Made by a program: the position numbers and the translations under genes
The notes under the pieces: generated by a model
Database searches by the model: none
What the model saw: only the letters and a program-made list of their open reading frames with translations
Told to the model about the DNA's origin: nothing
Assembly (NCBI GenBank): GCA_030731565.1
Contig: JANQTT010000015.1
Span: 1 to 7,471 of the forward strand
Reading direction: 5' to 3'
From: Rickettsiaceae bacterium
Lineage (GTDB): Bacteria; Pseudomonadota; Alphaproteobacteria; Rickettsiales; Rickettsiaceae
Length of the DNA stretch: 7,471 nucleotides
Shown here: one piece after another, positions 1 to 6,830 of the stretch
How positions within the stretch are numbered: the first letter of the stretch is position 1
How the letters are laid out: each line of letters starts with the position of its first letter

Positions 1-263
1 TCAACTCTGGCTATAGAGGATTCGCTTAAATCTACACCTGATAAATCCACGCCAGATAAATTAGCTCCAGTTAATTTTAGCCCACGCAAATTAGTCCCAT
101 ATTTGCCTTTTAAGTCAACTATTTGTTTATTACTAATACGATTTGTAATGTACTCTTTAATCTCGATACTTTTCTTTTCAGAAACCATAATAGTATGGTC
201 ATCCTTCATATTATCAGAACAGCCAATTAAACCTAGGATAAATATAAAAACAAATTTTCTCAT
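1..263 (-). CDS. Pentapeptide-repeat lipoprotein, 3' end outside window
   Basis: Reading leftward from the ATG at 261-263, 87 residues are visible without a stop, so the gene is truncated by the window edge. The N-terminus (MRKF followed by a hydrophobic stretch) ends in the lipobox L12-I13-G14-C15, indicating a lipoprotein signal peptide cleaved before Cys15. Residue +2 is Ser, which by the usual rule favours the outer membrane. A charged linker follows, and from about residue 66 there are tandem five-residue repeats of the A(D/N)LSG kind (LTGAN, LSGVD, LSGVD), the start of a pentapeptide-repeat right-handed beta helix. Such domains act in protein binding or as scaffolds; no specific function can be assigned. 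The start lies only 20 nt after the ntrX stop, so the gene is probably cotranscribed with ntrX. A weak AAGAG about 10 nt upstream could be the ribosome site. It is too incomplete to judge full length. Confidence 0.8.
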   Translation of the reverse strand, partial: MRKFVFIFILGLIGCSDNMKDDHTIMVSEKKSIEIKEYITNRISNKQIVDLKGKYGTNLRGLKLTGANLSGVDLSGVDLSESSIARV

Positions 264-283
264 GTAACGCGCTCTTATTAAAA

Positions 284-1750
284 TTAGTCTTCCATAGCAA
301 GTAATCTTTCAGCAGTATCTACAAAGATTATTTCTTCTTTTTCATTAATTGAAAGCTTACTGTTTGCAGCGTGTATATTGAGAGTTTTTAATTTCCTATG
401 TAAGGCTGAACGTTCCATTCCAACAAAAGTCGAAGTTTTTGAGATGTTATTGTTGAACCTATTCATCTGCGCCGTTAGATACTGTCTTTCAAAAACTTCT
501 CTAGCATCTCGAAGAGGCATTGACATCATATCTAAGTTTGTATCTGGCTTTGAGATATTAACGCTATTATTTATTATTTCTTGCGGCAGCCTATCAGATT
601 TTATTTTTTCAATTATACCAGGATTTGGAGGATTCATAATTAATGTCCACTCAATAACATTTCTCAATTGGCGGATATTTCCAGGCCAATTATATGCTTG
701 CAGCGCAGCAATTGCTTCGTCAGAAAACTCTTGTTCTTTTAGGCCAGAAAATTTTGACAATTGCTTAACAAAATATTTTACCAGCAACGGAATATCTTCC
801 TTACGATCTGCCAAAATTGGAACTAAAATTGGTACAACGTTTAACCTATAATATAAATCTTGTCTAAATTTTCCTTGTGATATTTCGGTTTGTAAGTCTT
901 TTGTAGTTGAAGTAATCAACCGAACATCAAGTTTAATGGATTTTGAACCGCGAGCTAAAGTTTGGTCTTTCAAGAATTTTAATAATTTATTTTGTGCAAT
1001 CATTGGCAGATCACCAATTTCATCAATATACAAAGTTCCATTATTTGCAGCTTCTAAAACACTTGCTCTTTTATCAAATAAATTTGGGTTTGCTTCCTGT
1101 CTTTCACTTTCGCCAAACAATTCATATTGCACTTTGTTCAAATTCATGGAAGTTGGGCTGAAAACTATGAAAGGTCCGTTTGCTCTCTTGGATTTTTTAT
1201 GAATTAACCTTGCTGCAAGCTCCTTTCCGCTACCTACAGCGCCATGGATCATTACTCTTCCTGATGTTGGAGCGACTTTTTCTACTTCACTTCTTAGCTT
1301 TGCAGTAATTGCTGAATTCCCAACAAACTCTGTTTTATCAATTACTTTTGACTTTAAATCAATATTTTCTCTTTTTAATTTTGCCGCCTCGCAAGCTCTT
1401 TTTAAAACGACCATAAGCTTATCGTGGGTAAATGGCTTTTCAAGGTAATCATAAGCGCCCATTTTTATTGCGCTTACCGCTGTCTCGATTGTACCATGTC
1501 CACTAATAACAATTACTGGCATCAAAGGGTATTGTTTTTTTACTATTTCCAAAATACCCAACCCATCAAGGTCGCTTCCTTGCAGCCAAATATCTAAAAT
1601 TATTGCGCTTGGAGTTTTTTCTGAAATAGTTTTAAACGCTTGAGTACTATTGGAAGCTGATCTACTTGTAAATCCTTCGTCTTTTAAGATATCTGAAATT
1701 ATATCTCTTATATCAGCTTCATCATCAACGATAAGAATATCTAATGCCAT
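284..1750 (-). CDS. ntrX: NtrX-type response regulator (receiver, AAA+, Fis HTH)
   Basis: Cytoplasmic response regulator and presumed partner of the NtrY kinase encoded upstream. The 488 residues contain a receiver domain (about 3-120) with acidic D9/D10, phospho-acceptor D53, S83 and K105. An AAA+ domain (about 142-375) has Walker A G170-K176 (GAVGSGK), Walker B L240-E244 (LYIDE) and an arginine-rich [10 protein letters not shown] segment at 295-304. A C-terminal Fis-type helix-turn-helix follows (about 425-465, [20 protein letters not shown]). After ELFG (210-213) the sequence reads [17 protein letters not shown], so the GAFTGA sigma-54 contact loop is not recognisable. This is a known trait of alphaproteobacterial NtrX and suggests regulation without sigma-54. 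The frame is open further upstream, but the ATG at 1748-1750 is chosen because AGGA lies 9 nt before it and [11 protein letters not shown] is the normal receiver N-terminus. The gene lies 188 nt after ntrY. Confidence 0.93.
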   Translation of the reverse strand: MALDILIVDDEADIRDIISDILKDEGFTSRSASNSTQAFKTISEKTPSAIILDIWLQGSDLDGLGILEIVKKQYPLMPVIVISGHGTIETAVSAIKMGAYDYLEKPFTHDKLMVVLKRACEAAKLKRENIDLKSKVIDKTEFVGNSAITAKLRSEVEKVAPTSGRVMIHGAVGSGKELAARLIHKKSKRANGPFIVFSPTSMNLNKVQYELFGESERQEANPNLFDKRASVLEAANNGTLYIDEIGDLPMIAQNKLLKFLKDQTLARGSKSIKLDVRLITSTTKDLQTEISQGKFRQDLYYRLNVVPILVPILADRKEDIPLLVKYFVKQLSKFSGLKEQEFSDEAIAALQAYNWPGNIRQLRNVIEWTLIMNPPNPGIIEKIKSDRLPQEIINNSVNISKPDTNLDMMSMPLRDAREVFERQYLTAQMNRFNNNISKTSTFVGMERSALHRKLKTLNIHAANSKLSINEKEEIIFVDTAERLLAMED

Positions 1751-1759
1751 GTTTCTTTT

Positions 1760-1763
1760 TCCT
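1760..1763 (-). promoter_or_regulatory. Ribosome binding site of ntrX
   Basis: On the minus strand AGGA is followed by nine bases and then the ATG at 1748-1750. It is the clearest Shine-Dalgarno match among the minus-strand genes and decides the ntrX start against an in-frame ATG 33 nt further upstream. Confidence 0.65.
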
Positions 1764-1786
1764 GTAATATTAAATAATATCAATTC

Positions 1787-1797
1787 CTTATATGACT
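1787..1797 (-). promoter_or_regulatory. Possible -10 region of an ntrX promoter
   Basis: On the minus strand this reads AGTCATATAAG, containing TATAAG (five of six matches to the -10 consensus), about 37 nt before the ntrX start. The same 11 bases occur at 6783-6793, where they form the proposed dsbD -10 box. No good -35 hexamer is present at 16-18 bp, so this is only a candidate. Transcription from here would leave the longer in-frame ATG at 1781-1783 at about the transcript 5' end, in agreement with the shorter NtrX start. Confidence 0.3.
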
Positions 1798-1875
1798 TTT
1801 GTAAAAAACTTTGTTCTATAAGGCATATAACCTAAAACTAATCTTTACTTGATAAGAAAGCAACAGTTTTGACAA

Positions 1876-1894
1876 CATTTATGCAACATAAATG
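1876..1894. repeat. Perfect 8-bp inverted repeat in the ntrY-ntrX spacer
   Basis: CATTTATG and CATAAATG are exact reverse complements separated by CAA. The element lies 45 nt after the ntrY stop and about 126 nt before the ntrX start. It is not followed by a T-run on either strand, which argues against an intrinsic terminator. A dyad of this size upstream of a response regulator gene could be an operator or an RNA hairpin in the ntrY-ntrX transcript. It overlaps the neighbouring 6-bp dyad by two bases. Confidence 0.55.
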
Positions 1895-1908
1895 AGTTTT
1901 TCAACTCA
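1893..1908. repeat. 6-bp inverted repeat with 4-nt loop after ntrY
   Basis: TGAGTT and AACTCA pair around a four-base loop. On the minus (transcribed) strand the loop reads GAAA, a stable tetraloop of the GNRA type. It lies 30 nt after the ntrY stop. The following bases are only modestly T-rich (TTTATG), so it is at best a weak terminator or attenuator between ntrY and ntrX. Confidence 0.4.
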
Positions 1909-1938
1909 ACAGTATTAATGATTAATAAAAATAATGAT

Positions 1939-3759
1939 TTATTTTAACTTAGATTTTAATTCTTTAGCATTAAAAGTTAACTCGATAGTCGCTCCACCTT
2001 CTTCATTATTAAAAATATTCAATTCACCGCAATGTTCAGTAATTATTCTATCAACAATAGCAAGACCAAGGCCTGTACCATCTGATTTTGTTGAAACATA
2101 TGCCGCCTTAGCTGAAGCTAGTATATCTTTTCTAAAGCCAGGCCCATTATCATGAAAGATAATTTTGACAAAAGTATCACTGCAATCAACAGACACGTTT
2201 ATAATTTTGTCTTTTTGCTCATCTGTAAAAGCTTCTTCAGAATTTAAAAGTAGATTCACCACTACTCTATTAATTTGCGAAATATCACAAACAAACTGAT
2301 ATTCATATTCATTGGAGATAAAATTATAGGTTATTGTATCATTAATTAATTTTCTTGATTCCACTAGATCATTGATAAGCGATATTATCTCACATTCAAC
2401 AAAATCTGGCGCTGGTAACCTTGCAAACTCAACAAACTCTGAAACGATATTTTTTATATCATCAGAATGCTTTAAGATGCTCCTTAAGTATTTTTCGAAA
2501 GTATTTTTATCAGTTACTTCGTCCTTATACTTCTTCAATATACGCTCAGCAGTAAGCTGTATAGGAGTAAGAGGGTTTTTGATTTCATGGGCCACACGAC
2601 GGGCTACATCAGACCAAGCAAGCGCACGCTGCGCTACAACTAGTTCTTTTTGTTGTCTATCTATTTGGCTTACCATTCTGTTAAACGCTGATGACAAAAC
2701 TTTGACCTCGTCTTTCTTTAATCCTTCTAGTGGAACTTGCGCAGATAAATCTCCATTTTTTACCTTTTCGGCAGCAATAACTAATTCTCTGATAGGGCTT
2801 ACTATCCTTTCAGCAAAATTCCTTCCCCAGATAATTGCAACTAACAACAATACCAAACTCAAAAGGATAAAAACCATAGAAAACTTAATCTGCATTGAAG
2901 ATATTTGGTTCTTTAGCTCAAAATACTCTTTGGCTGCGCCATTGGTTTTACTGATATGATCTATTATCTTTGTATCGACAAGCCGCCCTATTAATAAGTA
3001 GGTGTCATTATAATCTCGTAATTTAATTAAAATTCTGATTTTAGTAGGGTCTGAAGCAATTTGTACAATTTCGCCTTTATCCGCTCTTTCAATTAAATGC
3101 GAGGGTATAGTCAAAAAAGATAATGAAAAGCTTAGCTTAGTCTGAGCTAAAATTGTATTAGTATCTTTTTGAAATACTATAGCCTCATCAAGTGATCTCA
3201 TTTCAGCTTGCGCATTGATAACTTTAGAAAACAACTCAGGATTATTAATTAGGTCATAATACATCGAACTTAGGTCATCCGACACCGAAATAGCAGTTTC
3301 TTTTAACTGTAGTACATGCTCGGCAATATATGACTCACCAACGATAATTGATTGGTCCAACACTTTAGAAATTTTCTTGTCAAACCATGCTTCTACACCA
3401 AAATTAAAAAAATACGTAGAAAAAATAGCTACAATTATAGTAGGAAGCGCTGCTCCAATACTAAAAGCTATTATTATCCTCTTGCGCAATTTAGAAACGC
3501 GCCTTTTTCCACTTTTGATAAATAAAAATCTACTTGAAACCCTATTACTAACAGTCAAAATACAAAAAACTAATATAGCTACCAGACTTGCTAGCAATAA
3601 ACTTATAGTATAAAATGGATCGGAATTTCTAAGGAAAAAATCTTCATATGCAAAATATGCATTAAGGCTAACGAGCAATACTATTAGCGCAAATAGGACA
3701 GAAAGAGCGTTAGCGCTAGTTCGATGTTTAAAGAAGCTTTTAATAATTGACTTGAACAT
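1939..3759 (-). CDS. ntrY: NtrY-type membrane sensor histidine kinase lacking PAS
   Basis: Inner-membrane sensor kinase, expected to autophosphorylate on histidine and pass phosphate to NtrX. The 606 residues show hydrophobic segments at about 18-38, 50-70, 95-117 and 293-312, with an extracytoplasmic region of about 175 residues between the last two. A HAMP domain follows (about 315-367, including IVSPIREL and GDLSAQVP). The H-box RVAHEIKNPLTPIQL has phospho-acceptor H391. The ATPase domain has the N-box near N506, DNGPGF (537-542) and GTGLGL (561-566). The order matches NtrY, but free-living relatives carry a PAS domain between HAMP and the H-box. Here only about 24 residues lie between them, so PAS is absent. 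This explains the short length; I recall Rickettsia NtrY-like proteins also near 600 residues. It starts 41 nt after the Fis-like gene and is probably in the same transcript as dusB. Confidence 0.93.
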   Translation of the reverse strand: MFKSIIKSFFKHRTSANALSVLFALIVLLVSLNAYFAYEDFFLRNSDPFYTISLLLASLVAILVFCILTVSNRVSSRFLFIKSGKRRVSKLRKRIIIAFSIGAALPTIIVAIFSTYFFNFGVEAWFDKKISKVLDQSIIVGESYIAEHVLQLKETAISVSDDLSSMYYDLINNPELFSKVINAQAEMRSLDEAIVFQKDTNTILAQTKLSFSLSFLTIPSHLIERADKGEIVQIASDPTKIRILIKLRDYNDTYLLIGRLVDTKIIDHISKTNGAAKEYFELKNQISSMQIKFSMVFILLSLVLLLVAIIWGRNFAERIVSPIRELVIAAEKVKNGDLSAQVPLEGLKKDEVKVLSSAFNRMVSQIDRQQKELVVAQRALAWSDVARRVAHEIKNPLTPIQLTAERILKKYKDEVTDKNTFEKYLRSILKHSDDIKNIVSEFVEFARLPAPDFVECEIISLINDLVESRKLINDTITYNFISNEYEYQFVCDISQINRVVVNLLLNSEEAFTDEQKDKIINVSVDCSDTFVKIIFHDNGPGFRKDILASAKAAYVSTKSDGTGLGLAIVDRIITEHCGELNIFNNEEGGATIELTFNAKELKSKLK

Positions 3760-3800
3760 ATTTTTGCCGGCAGCCCCATTAAGTTTAAAGTTTAATATGG

Positions 3801-4037
3801 CTAAATTTTTAAATCTTTAATCTTTTTGCGTAAAGTATTCCTATTAATCCCCAAAATTTTTGATGCTTTAATTTGCACTCCACCAACTTGCTCTAGAGTT
3901 TTTTGAATTAAAACCCTCTCCACTTCAGATATTATTCGGTCGTATAGACCTGATTCAGGACAATCTCCGTCATGCATTTTAAAAAATTTATCCAGACTTG
4001 CTTCAATAGCGGCAGATAATGTATTTTTATTATTCAT
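3801..4037 (-). CDS. Fis/NtrC-type DNA-binding protein, probable NtrC C-terminal stub
   Basis: A 78-residue protein ending in a Fis-family helix-turn-helix: [20 protein letters not shown], then IKDLKI. The whole chain is comparable to Fis: a basic/amphipathic N-terminal segment ([16 protein letters not shown]), then [21 protein letters not shown] and the HTH. The run LYDRI-EVER followed by [12 protein letters not shown] closely resembles the C-terminus of alphaproteobacterial NtrC as I know it. The gene sits between dusB and ntrY, exactly where ntrB-ntrC occur in other alphaproteobacteria. I infer a remnant of ntrC that kept only the dimerisation and DNA-binding domain; a true Fis homologue is the alternative. 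There is no receiver, AAA+ or sensor part. Its ATG overlaps the last 8 nt of dusB (ATGAATAA) and there is no clear Shine-Dalgarno, which suggests translational coupling. It probably acts as a dimeric DNA-bending or transcription factor. Confidence 0.87.
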   Translation of the reverse strand: MNNKNTLSAAIEASLDKFFKMHDGDCPESGLYDRIISEVERVLIQKTLEQVGGVQIKASKILGINRNTLRKKIKDLKI

Positions 4038-5028
4038 ATGCTATATCACTAACCAATGGACCATAAAATTCTTGTATTTTATTTTTTGCGTCTTTGATAT
4101 TGTTAATTTGATTAACACTAGCTCTAAATTCAGATGATTTAGGCAACCCGCTACTATACCAGCCAAGATGCTTTCTAGCCATTTTCAACCCAATATCATC
4201 ACCATAGTGCTCTATCATCGCATCATAATGTTCAAGCACAACCTTTAATTGTATTTCCATAGTTGGATCACTCAATTTTTCTCCAGTTGCAAGGAAATGT
4301 GCAACTTGTGAAATTAACCAAGGCTTGCCATAACACCCTCTACCAATCATCACGCCATCAGCATTTGAATCCTTTAAGGCTTTTGTCGCACTATCTATAC
4401 ATATTATATCACCATTAACAATAACTGGTATTTTAACTGCTTCTTTTACCTTTGCAATAAACTTCCAGTCTGCTTTTCCTTTATAGAATTGACATCTAGT
4501 ACGTCCATGAACGGTAATCATTTTTATACCAGCATCTTCTGCTATTTTTGCCAAAACTGGAGCATTCAAAGTACTATCATCCCAACCCATACGCATTTTA
4601 AGGGTAACAGGAATTTTTACAGCTTTTACAGTTTCATATAAAATTTCAGAAGCTAGCTTTTCATCTCGCATCAAAGCAGAGCCAGAAAAGCCCCCAACAA
4701 CTTTCTTAGCAGGGCAACCAAAATTAAGGTCTATTATTTTAGCCCCCATATCCTCATTCATTTTTGCAGATTCAGCAATAACACTTGGTTCGCATCCTGC
4801 AAGTTGAACACATGCTTTGGTCGCATCATTATCTTCTGTATCAATCGCGCATTTTTTTAATGATTGATGAGATCGGACAATCATCGCCCTACTAGCTACC
4901 ATCTCCGAAACAACGAGACCAGCTCCAAATTTTTTGACTAATTTTCTATAAGGTAAGTCTGTTACTCCAGACATCGGGGCAAGGATAACAGGGCTTGATA
5001 ACTCTATATTGTCTATTTTGACCGGCAT
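4030..5028 (-). CDS. dusB: tRNA-dihydrouridine synthase B
   Basis: FMN-dependent, NADPH-using enzyme that reduces uridine to dihydrouridine in the tRNA D-loop; cytoplasmic. The 332 residues form a TIM barrel followed by a C-terminal helical tRNA-binding domain. Visible Dus signatures are [15 protein letters not shown] near the N-terminus, [10 protein letters not shown] with catalytic Cys105, [21 protein letters not shown] and [13 protein letters not shown] (flavin phosphate-binding). The length fits the DusB/NifR3 group. The frame is open to an ATG at 5062-5064, but that codon falls inside a consensus TATAAT and the extra 12 residues match nothing typical. I therefore start at the ATG 5026-5028, giving [14 protein letters not shown], a normal DusB N-terminus. 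The gene leads a probable transcript dusB-HTH-ntrY, the same linkage by which the family got the name NifR3. Confidence 0.93.
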   Translation of the reverse strand: MPVKIDNIELSSPVILAPMSGVTDLPYRKLVKKFGAGLVVSEMVASRAMIVRSHQSLKKCAIDTEDNDATKACVQLAGCEPSVIAESAKMNEDMGAKIIDLNFGCPAKKVVGGFSGSALMRDEKLASEILYETVKAVKIPVTLKMRMGWDDSTLNAPVLAKIAEDAGIKMITVHGRTRCQFYKGKADWKFIAKVKEAVKIPVIVNGDIICIDSATKALKDSNADGVMIGRGCYGKPWLISQVAHFLATGEKLSDPTMEIQLKVVLEHYDAMIEHYGDDIGLKMARKHLGWYSSGLPKSSEFRASVNQINNIKDAKNKIQEFYGPLVSDIAYE

Positions 5029-5062
5029 GCTTATACTTAGGGCAGATAATTTTAAGAGTAAC

Positions 5063-5087
5063 ATTATAACATAAAAATATAGAATTG
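5063..5087 (-). promoter_or_regulatory. Candidate dusB promoter
   Basis: On the minus strand a perfect TATAAT occupies 5068-5063. Sixteen bp upstream is GTGCAA, a poor -35 (three of six matches). Transcription would begin near 5056, about 28 nt before the ATG at 5028, leaving a short leader. The -10 overlaps the alternative upstream ATG, which is one reason the shorter DusB start is preferred. The -35 side is weak, so activity is uncertain. Confidence 0.45.
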
Positions 5088-5095
5088 CACTATAT
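5073..5095 (-). terminator. Weak terminator-like hairpin after dsbD
   Basis: On the minus strand ATATAG and CTATAT form a 6-bp stem with a 7-nt loop, directly followed by TTTT, starting 16 nt after the dsbD stop. The stem has one G-C pair and would be unstable, so termination would be inefficient at best. It overlaps the -35 side of the candidate dusB promoter. Confidence 0.25.
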
Positions 5096-5110
5096 AGCTA
5101 TTTAATTTTC

Positions 5111-6760
5111 TTAAAACTCTACTGAACTAATTGCTTTTGCAATATCATTATGCCTTATGACAAGTGGCAAAATTAGTCCTTCAGGTTTGGCTGGTCCATA
5201 TATAATGTAAAATGGTATTCCAACTCTATTATAATATGTCAAAAATTTATATATTTCATCATCTTGGGAAGTAAAGTCACCTCGCATGGCAATAACGTTT
5301 TTTCTTTCGAATAACTCAAGTGTTTTGTTACTATCTAAAGACATGATTTTATTAAATTTACACGTTACGCAACAATCAGCAGTAATATCAACAAACACTA
5401 TATTCCCAGCATCTACAAGCTGACTAATCTTATCCTTCTCAAATTTTTTCCATACATTATCTAAATGAACAGCGCGGTTAGCGTCTTCTTTATGAGCATA
5501 TTGCGGTAATACTAGGCTTCCTGTAACAATAATTAGAGCTATAAAAACCTTAGCAAGCCTATGCCTTAAGAAACCCGAAGCGCCTTCCACGACGAATTTA
5601 AATAAAAGAAGCAGGAAAAATAAGCCAATTGTAGCTCTATCTCCTATTTGAGAGCTTAAAATCCATAAGAGCCAGGCAATCGTTCCTATAAGTAATATAG
5701 CTAACACCTTTTTGAATTTTTCCATCCAAGCCCCAGGCTTTGGAACAAACTCTAATATCCTAGGAAATAAAATAAATATAATATATGGAAAGCTAAAACC
5801 TAGCGCTATTGAACTAAACATCACTATCACCATGTAATCACTGGCCGCGAAGGCAAAAGCCAACGCTGAACCTATAAACGGAGCATTACAAGGCGTAGAC
5901 AAGATAGTTGCAATAATCCCGCTGAAATAGTGTTCAAGATAGTGATTATTAGAACCAAAACGATTTAAGGCGTCACCCACATTAGACATACCAAACGTTA
6001 CTCTTCCAAGTGAGTAGCTGATGAAAAATGTAATAATCAGTGTTAATATAATAATGAACTCCGGCACTTGAAAATTGACTCCTAAACCAAATTGTCTGCC
6101 TGTATATTTTAGAATAATCATCACTCCAGCCAGGATCAAAAAACAAGTAAATATTCCTATTATAGTCAGAGCAGAAGCTATTTTACGATCAATATTATCA
6201 TTTTTCATAAATGACAATATCTTAAGCGAAAGCACCGGTAATACACAGGGCATAAAATTTAATATGAATCCACCTAAAATAGCAAACCCGATAAACCATA
6301 TGTATGTTCTAATTGGTGTTTTTTGTTCATGTAATATAATGTCCTCTTCTATGATTTGTTTAATAGGAGTACATTGCTTATTACAAACCACAAATTCAAT
6401 ATCTGCTTTTAGTTTTATAGGTTTTGCATAGTTATATGCTTCCAGCAGAAGCGGTACTGACACTTTCCCATCAAAATACTGAATTTTTTCTCTTCCTGCT
6501 TGGAAACTTGTTTTAGGTAGTGGCCATTTTAGGTGATAGTTTTTTAAATTTTTATCTGGAAAAATTTTAATAGAGGTTGGAAATGAATTGAAACTATCTT
6601 TAATATTACTATGTATAATATCGCCTTCCATTAATTCTAAAACAAGAGAAAGGTTATCATTTTTATCTTTCTTCAATATAAAATTATATTCATTGGCAAA
6701 AGTTTCTGATAAAATAAAAGTGAAAGGTAAAAAAAACAAAACGAGTTTTTTAAAAGTCAT
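5111..6760 (-). CDS. dsbD: DsbD/ScsB-family thiol:disulfide interchange protein
   Basis: Inner-membrane protein that passes reducing equivalents from cytoplasmic thioredoxin to periplasmic thiol proteins. The 549 residues begin with a Sec signal peptide (MTFKKLVLFFLPF..., likely cut after TFA22). A periplasmic N-domain of about 125 residues has C126 and C130 (VVCNKQCTP), spaced as in ScsB-like rather than E. coli DsbD N-domains. A multi-helix membrane core has the two hallmark cysteines C172 (LNFMPCVLP) and C291 (LSTPCNAPF). The C-terminal thioredoxin-like domain has C464-V-T-C467 and cis-Pro516 (GIPFY). In the familiar ADWCxxCK motif the Trp is replaced by Cys463. The start at 6758-6760 is chosen because it gives a clean signal peptide and lies just after a promoter. 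A longer frame to 6874 would run into divergent yqgE. All six working cysteines are present, so the pump should be functional. Confidence 0.93.
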   Translation of the reverse strand: MTFKKLVLFFLPFTFILSETFANEYNFILKKDKNDNLSLVLELMEGDIIHSNIKDSFNSFPTSIKIFPDKNLKNYHLKWPLPKTSFQAGREKIQYFDGKVSVPLLLEAYNYAKPIKLKADIEFVVCNKQCTPIKQIIEEDIILHEQKTPIRTYIWFIGFAILGGFILNFMPCVLPVLSLKILSFMKNDNIDRKIASALTIIGIFTCFLILAGVMIILKYTGRQFGLGVNFQVPEFIIILTLIITFFISYSLGRVTFGMSNVGDALNRFGSNNHYLEHYFSGIIATILSTPCNAPFIGSALAFAFAASDYMVIVMFSSIALGFSFPYIIFILFPRILEFVPKPGAWMEKFKKVLAILLIGTIAWLLWILSSQIGDRATIGLFFLLLLFKFVVEGASGFLRHRLAKVFIALIIVTGSLVLPQYAHKEDANRAVHLDNVWKKFEKDKISQLVDAGNIVFVDITADCCVTCKFNKIMSLDSNKTLELFERKNVIAMRGDFTSQDDEIYKFLTYYNRVGIPFYIIYGPAKPEGLILPLVIRHNDIAKAISSVEF

Positions 6761-6769
6761 ATACGATTC

Positions 6770-6798
6770 TTGAAATACTTTACTTATATGACTATATA
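6770..6798 (+). promoter_or_regulatory. Candidate yqgE promoter
   Basis: TTGAAA (6770-6775) and TATATA (6793-6798) are separated by exactly 17 bp, with five of six and four to five of six matches to the sigma-70 consensus. Transcription would begin near 6805, giving a leader of about 26 nt that contains AAGGGA (6815-6820) ten bases before the yqgE ATG. The element overlaps the divergent dsbD promoter. Confidence 0.55.
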
Positions 6799-6811
6799 GA
6801 TACTTAGTTAA
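6783..6811 (-). promoter_or_regulatory. Candidate dsbD promoter
   Basis: On the minus strand TTAACT (6811-6806) and TATAAG (6788-6783) are separated by 17 bp, with four of six and five of six consensus matches. Transcription would start near 6776, about 16 nt before the dsbD ATG at 6760. This excludes the longer start inside yqgE and supports the chosen one. The spacer holds the -10 box of the divergent yqgE promoter. Confidence 0.5.
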
Positions 6812-6830
6812 ATTAAGGGAAATAAATCTA

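Noticed and set aside
378..851. Open plus-strand frame of 157 codons opposite ntrX
   Set aside because: Antisense to conserved AAA+ and HTH coding sequence, with no recognisable protein features.
1751..1783. Eleven-residue longer N-terminus of NtrX
   Set aside because: It lacks a ribosome site, does not belong to the receiver fold, and the internal ATG at 1750 has a good AGGA at proper spacing.
1869..1874. Plus-strand TTGACA as a -35 box
   Set aside because: No -10 hexamer at 16-18 bp and no plus-strand gene downstream.
2372..2959. Open plus-strand frame of 195 codons opposite ntrY
   Set aside because: It lies wholly antisense to a clear kinase gene, and its translation shows no domain; it is a frame shadow.
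3768..3773. GCCGGC palindrome between the HTH gene and ntrY
   Set aside because: A 6-bp palindrome alone is expected by chance, and nothing around it extends the symmetry.
5029..5064. Twelve-residue longer N-terminus of DusB
   Set aside because: Its ATG is part of a perfect TATAAT and there is no Shine-Dalgarno; the shorter form begins like other DusB proteins.
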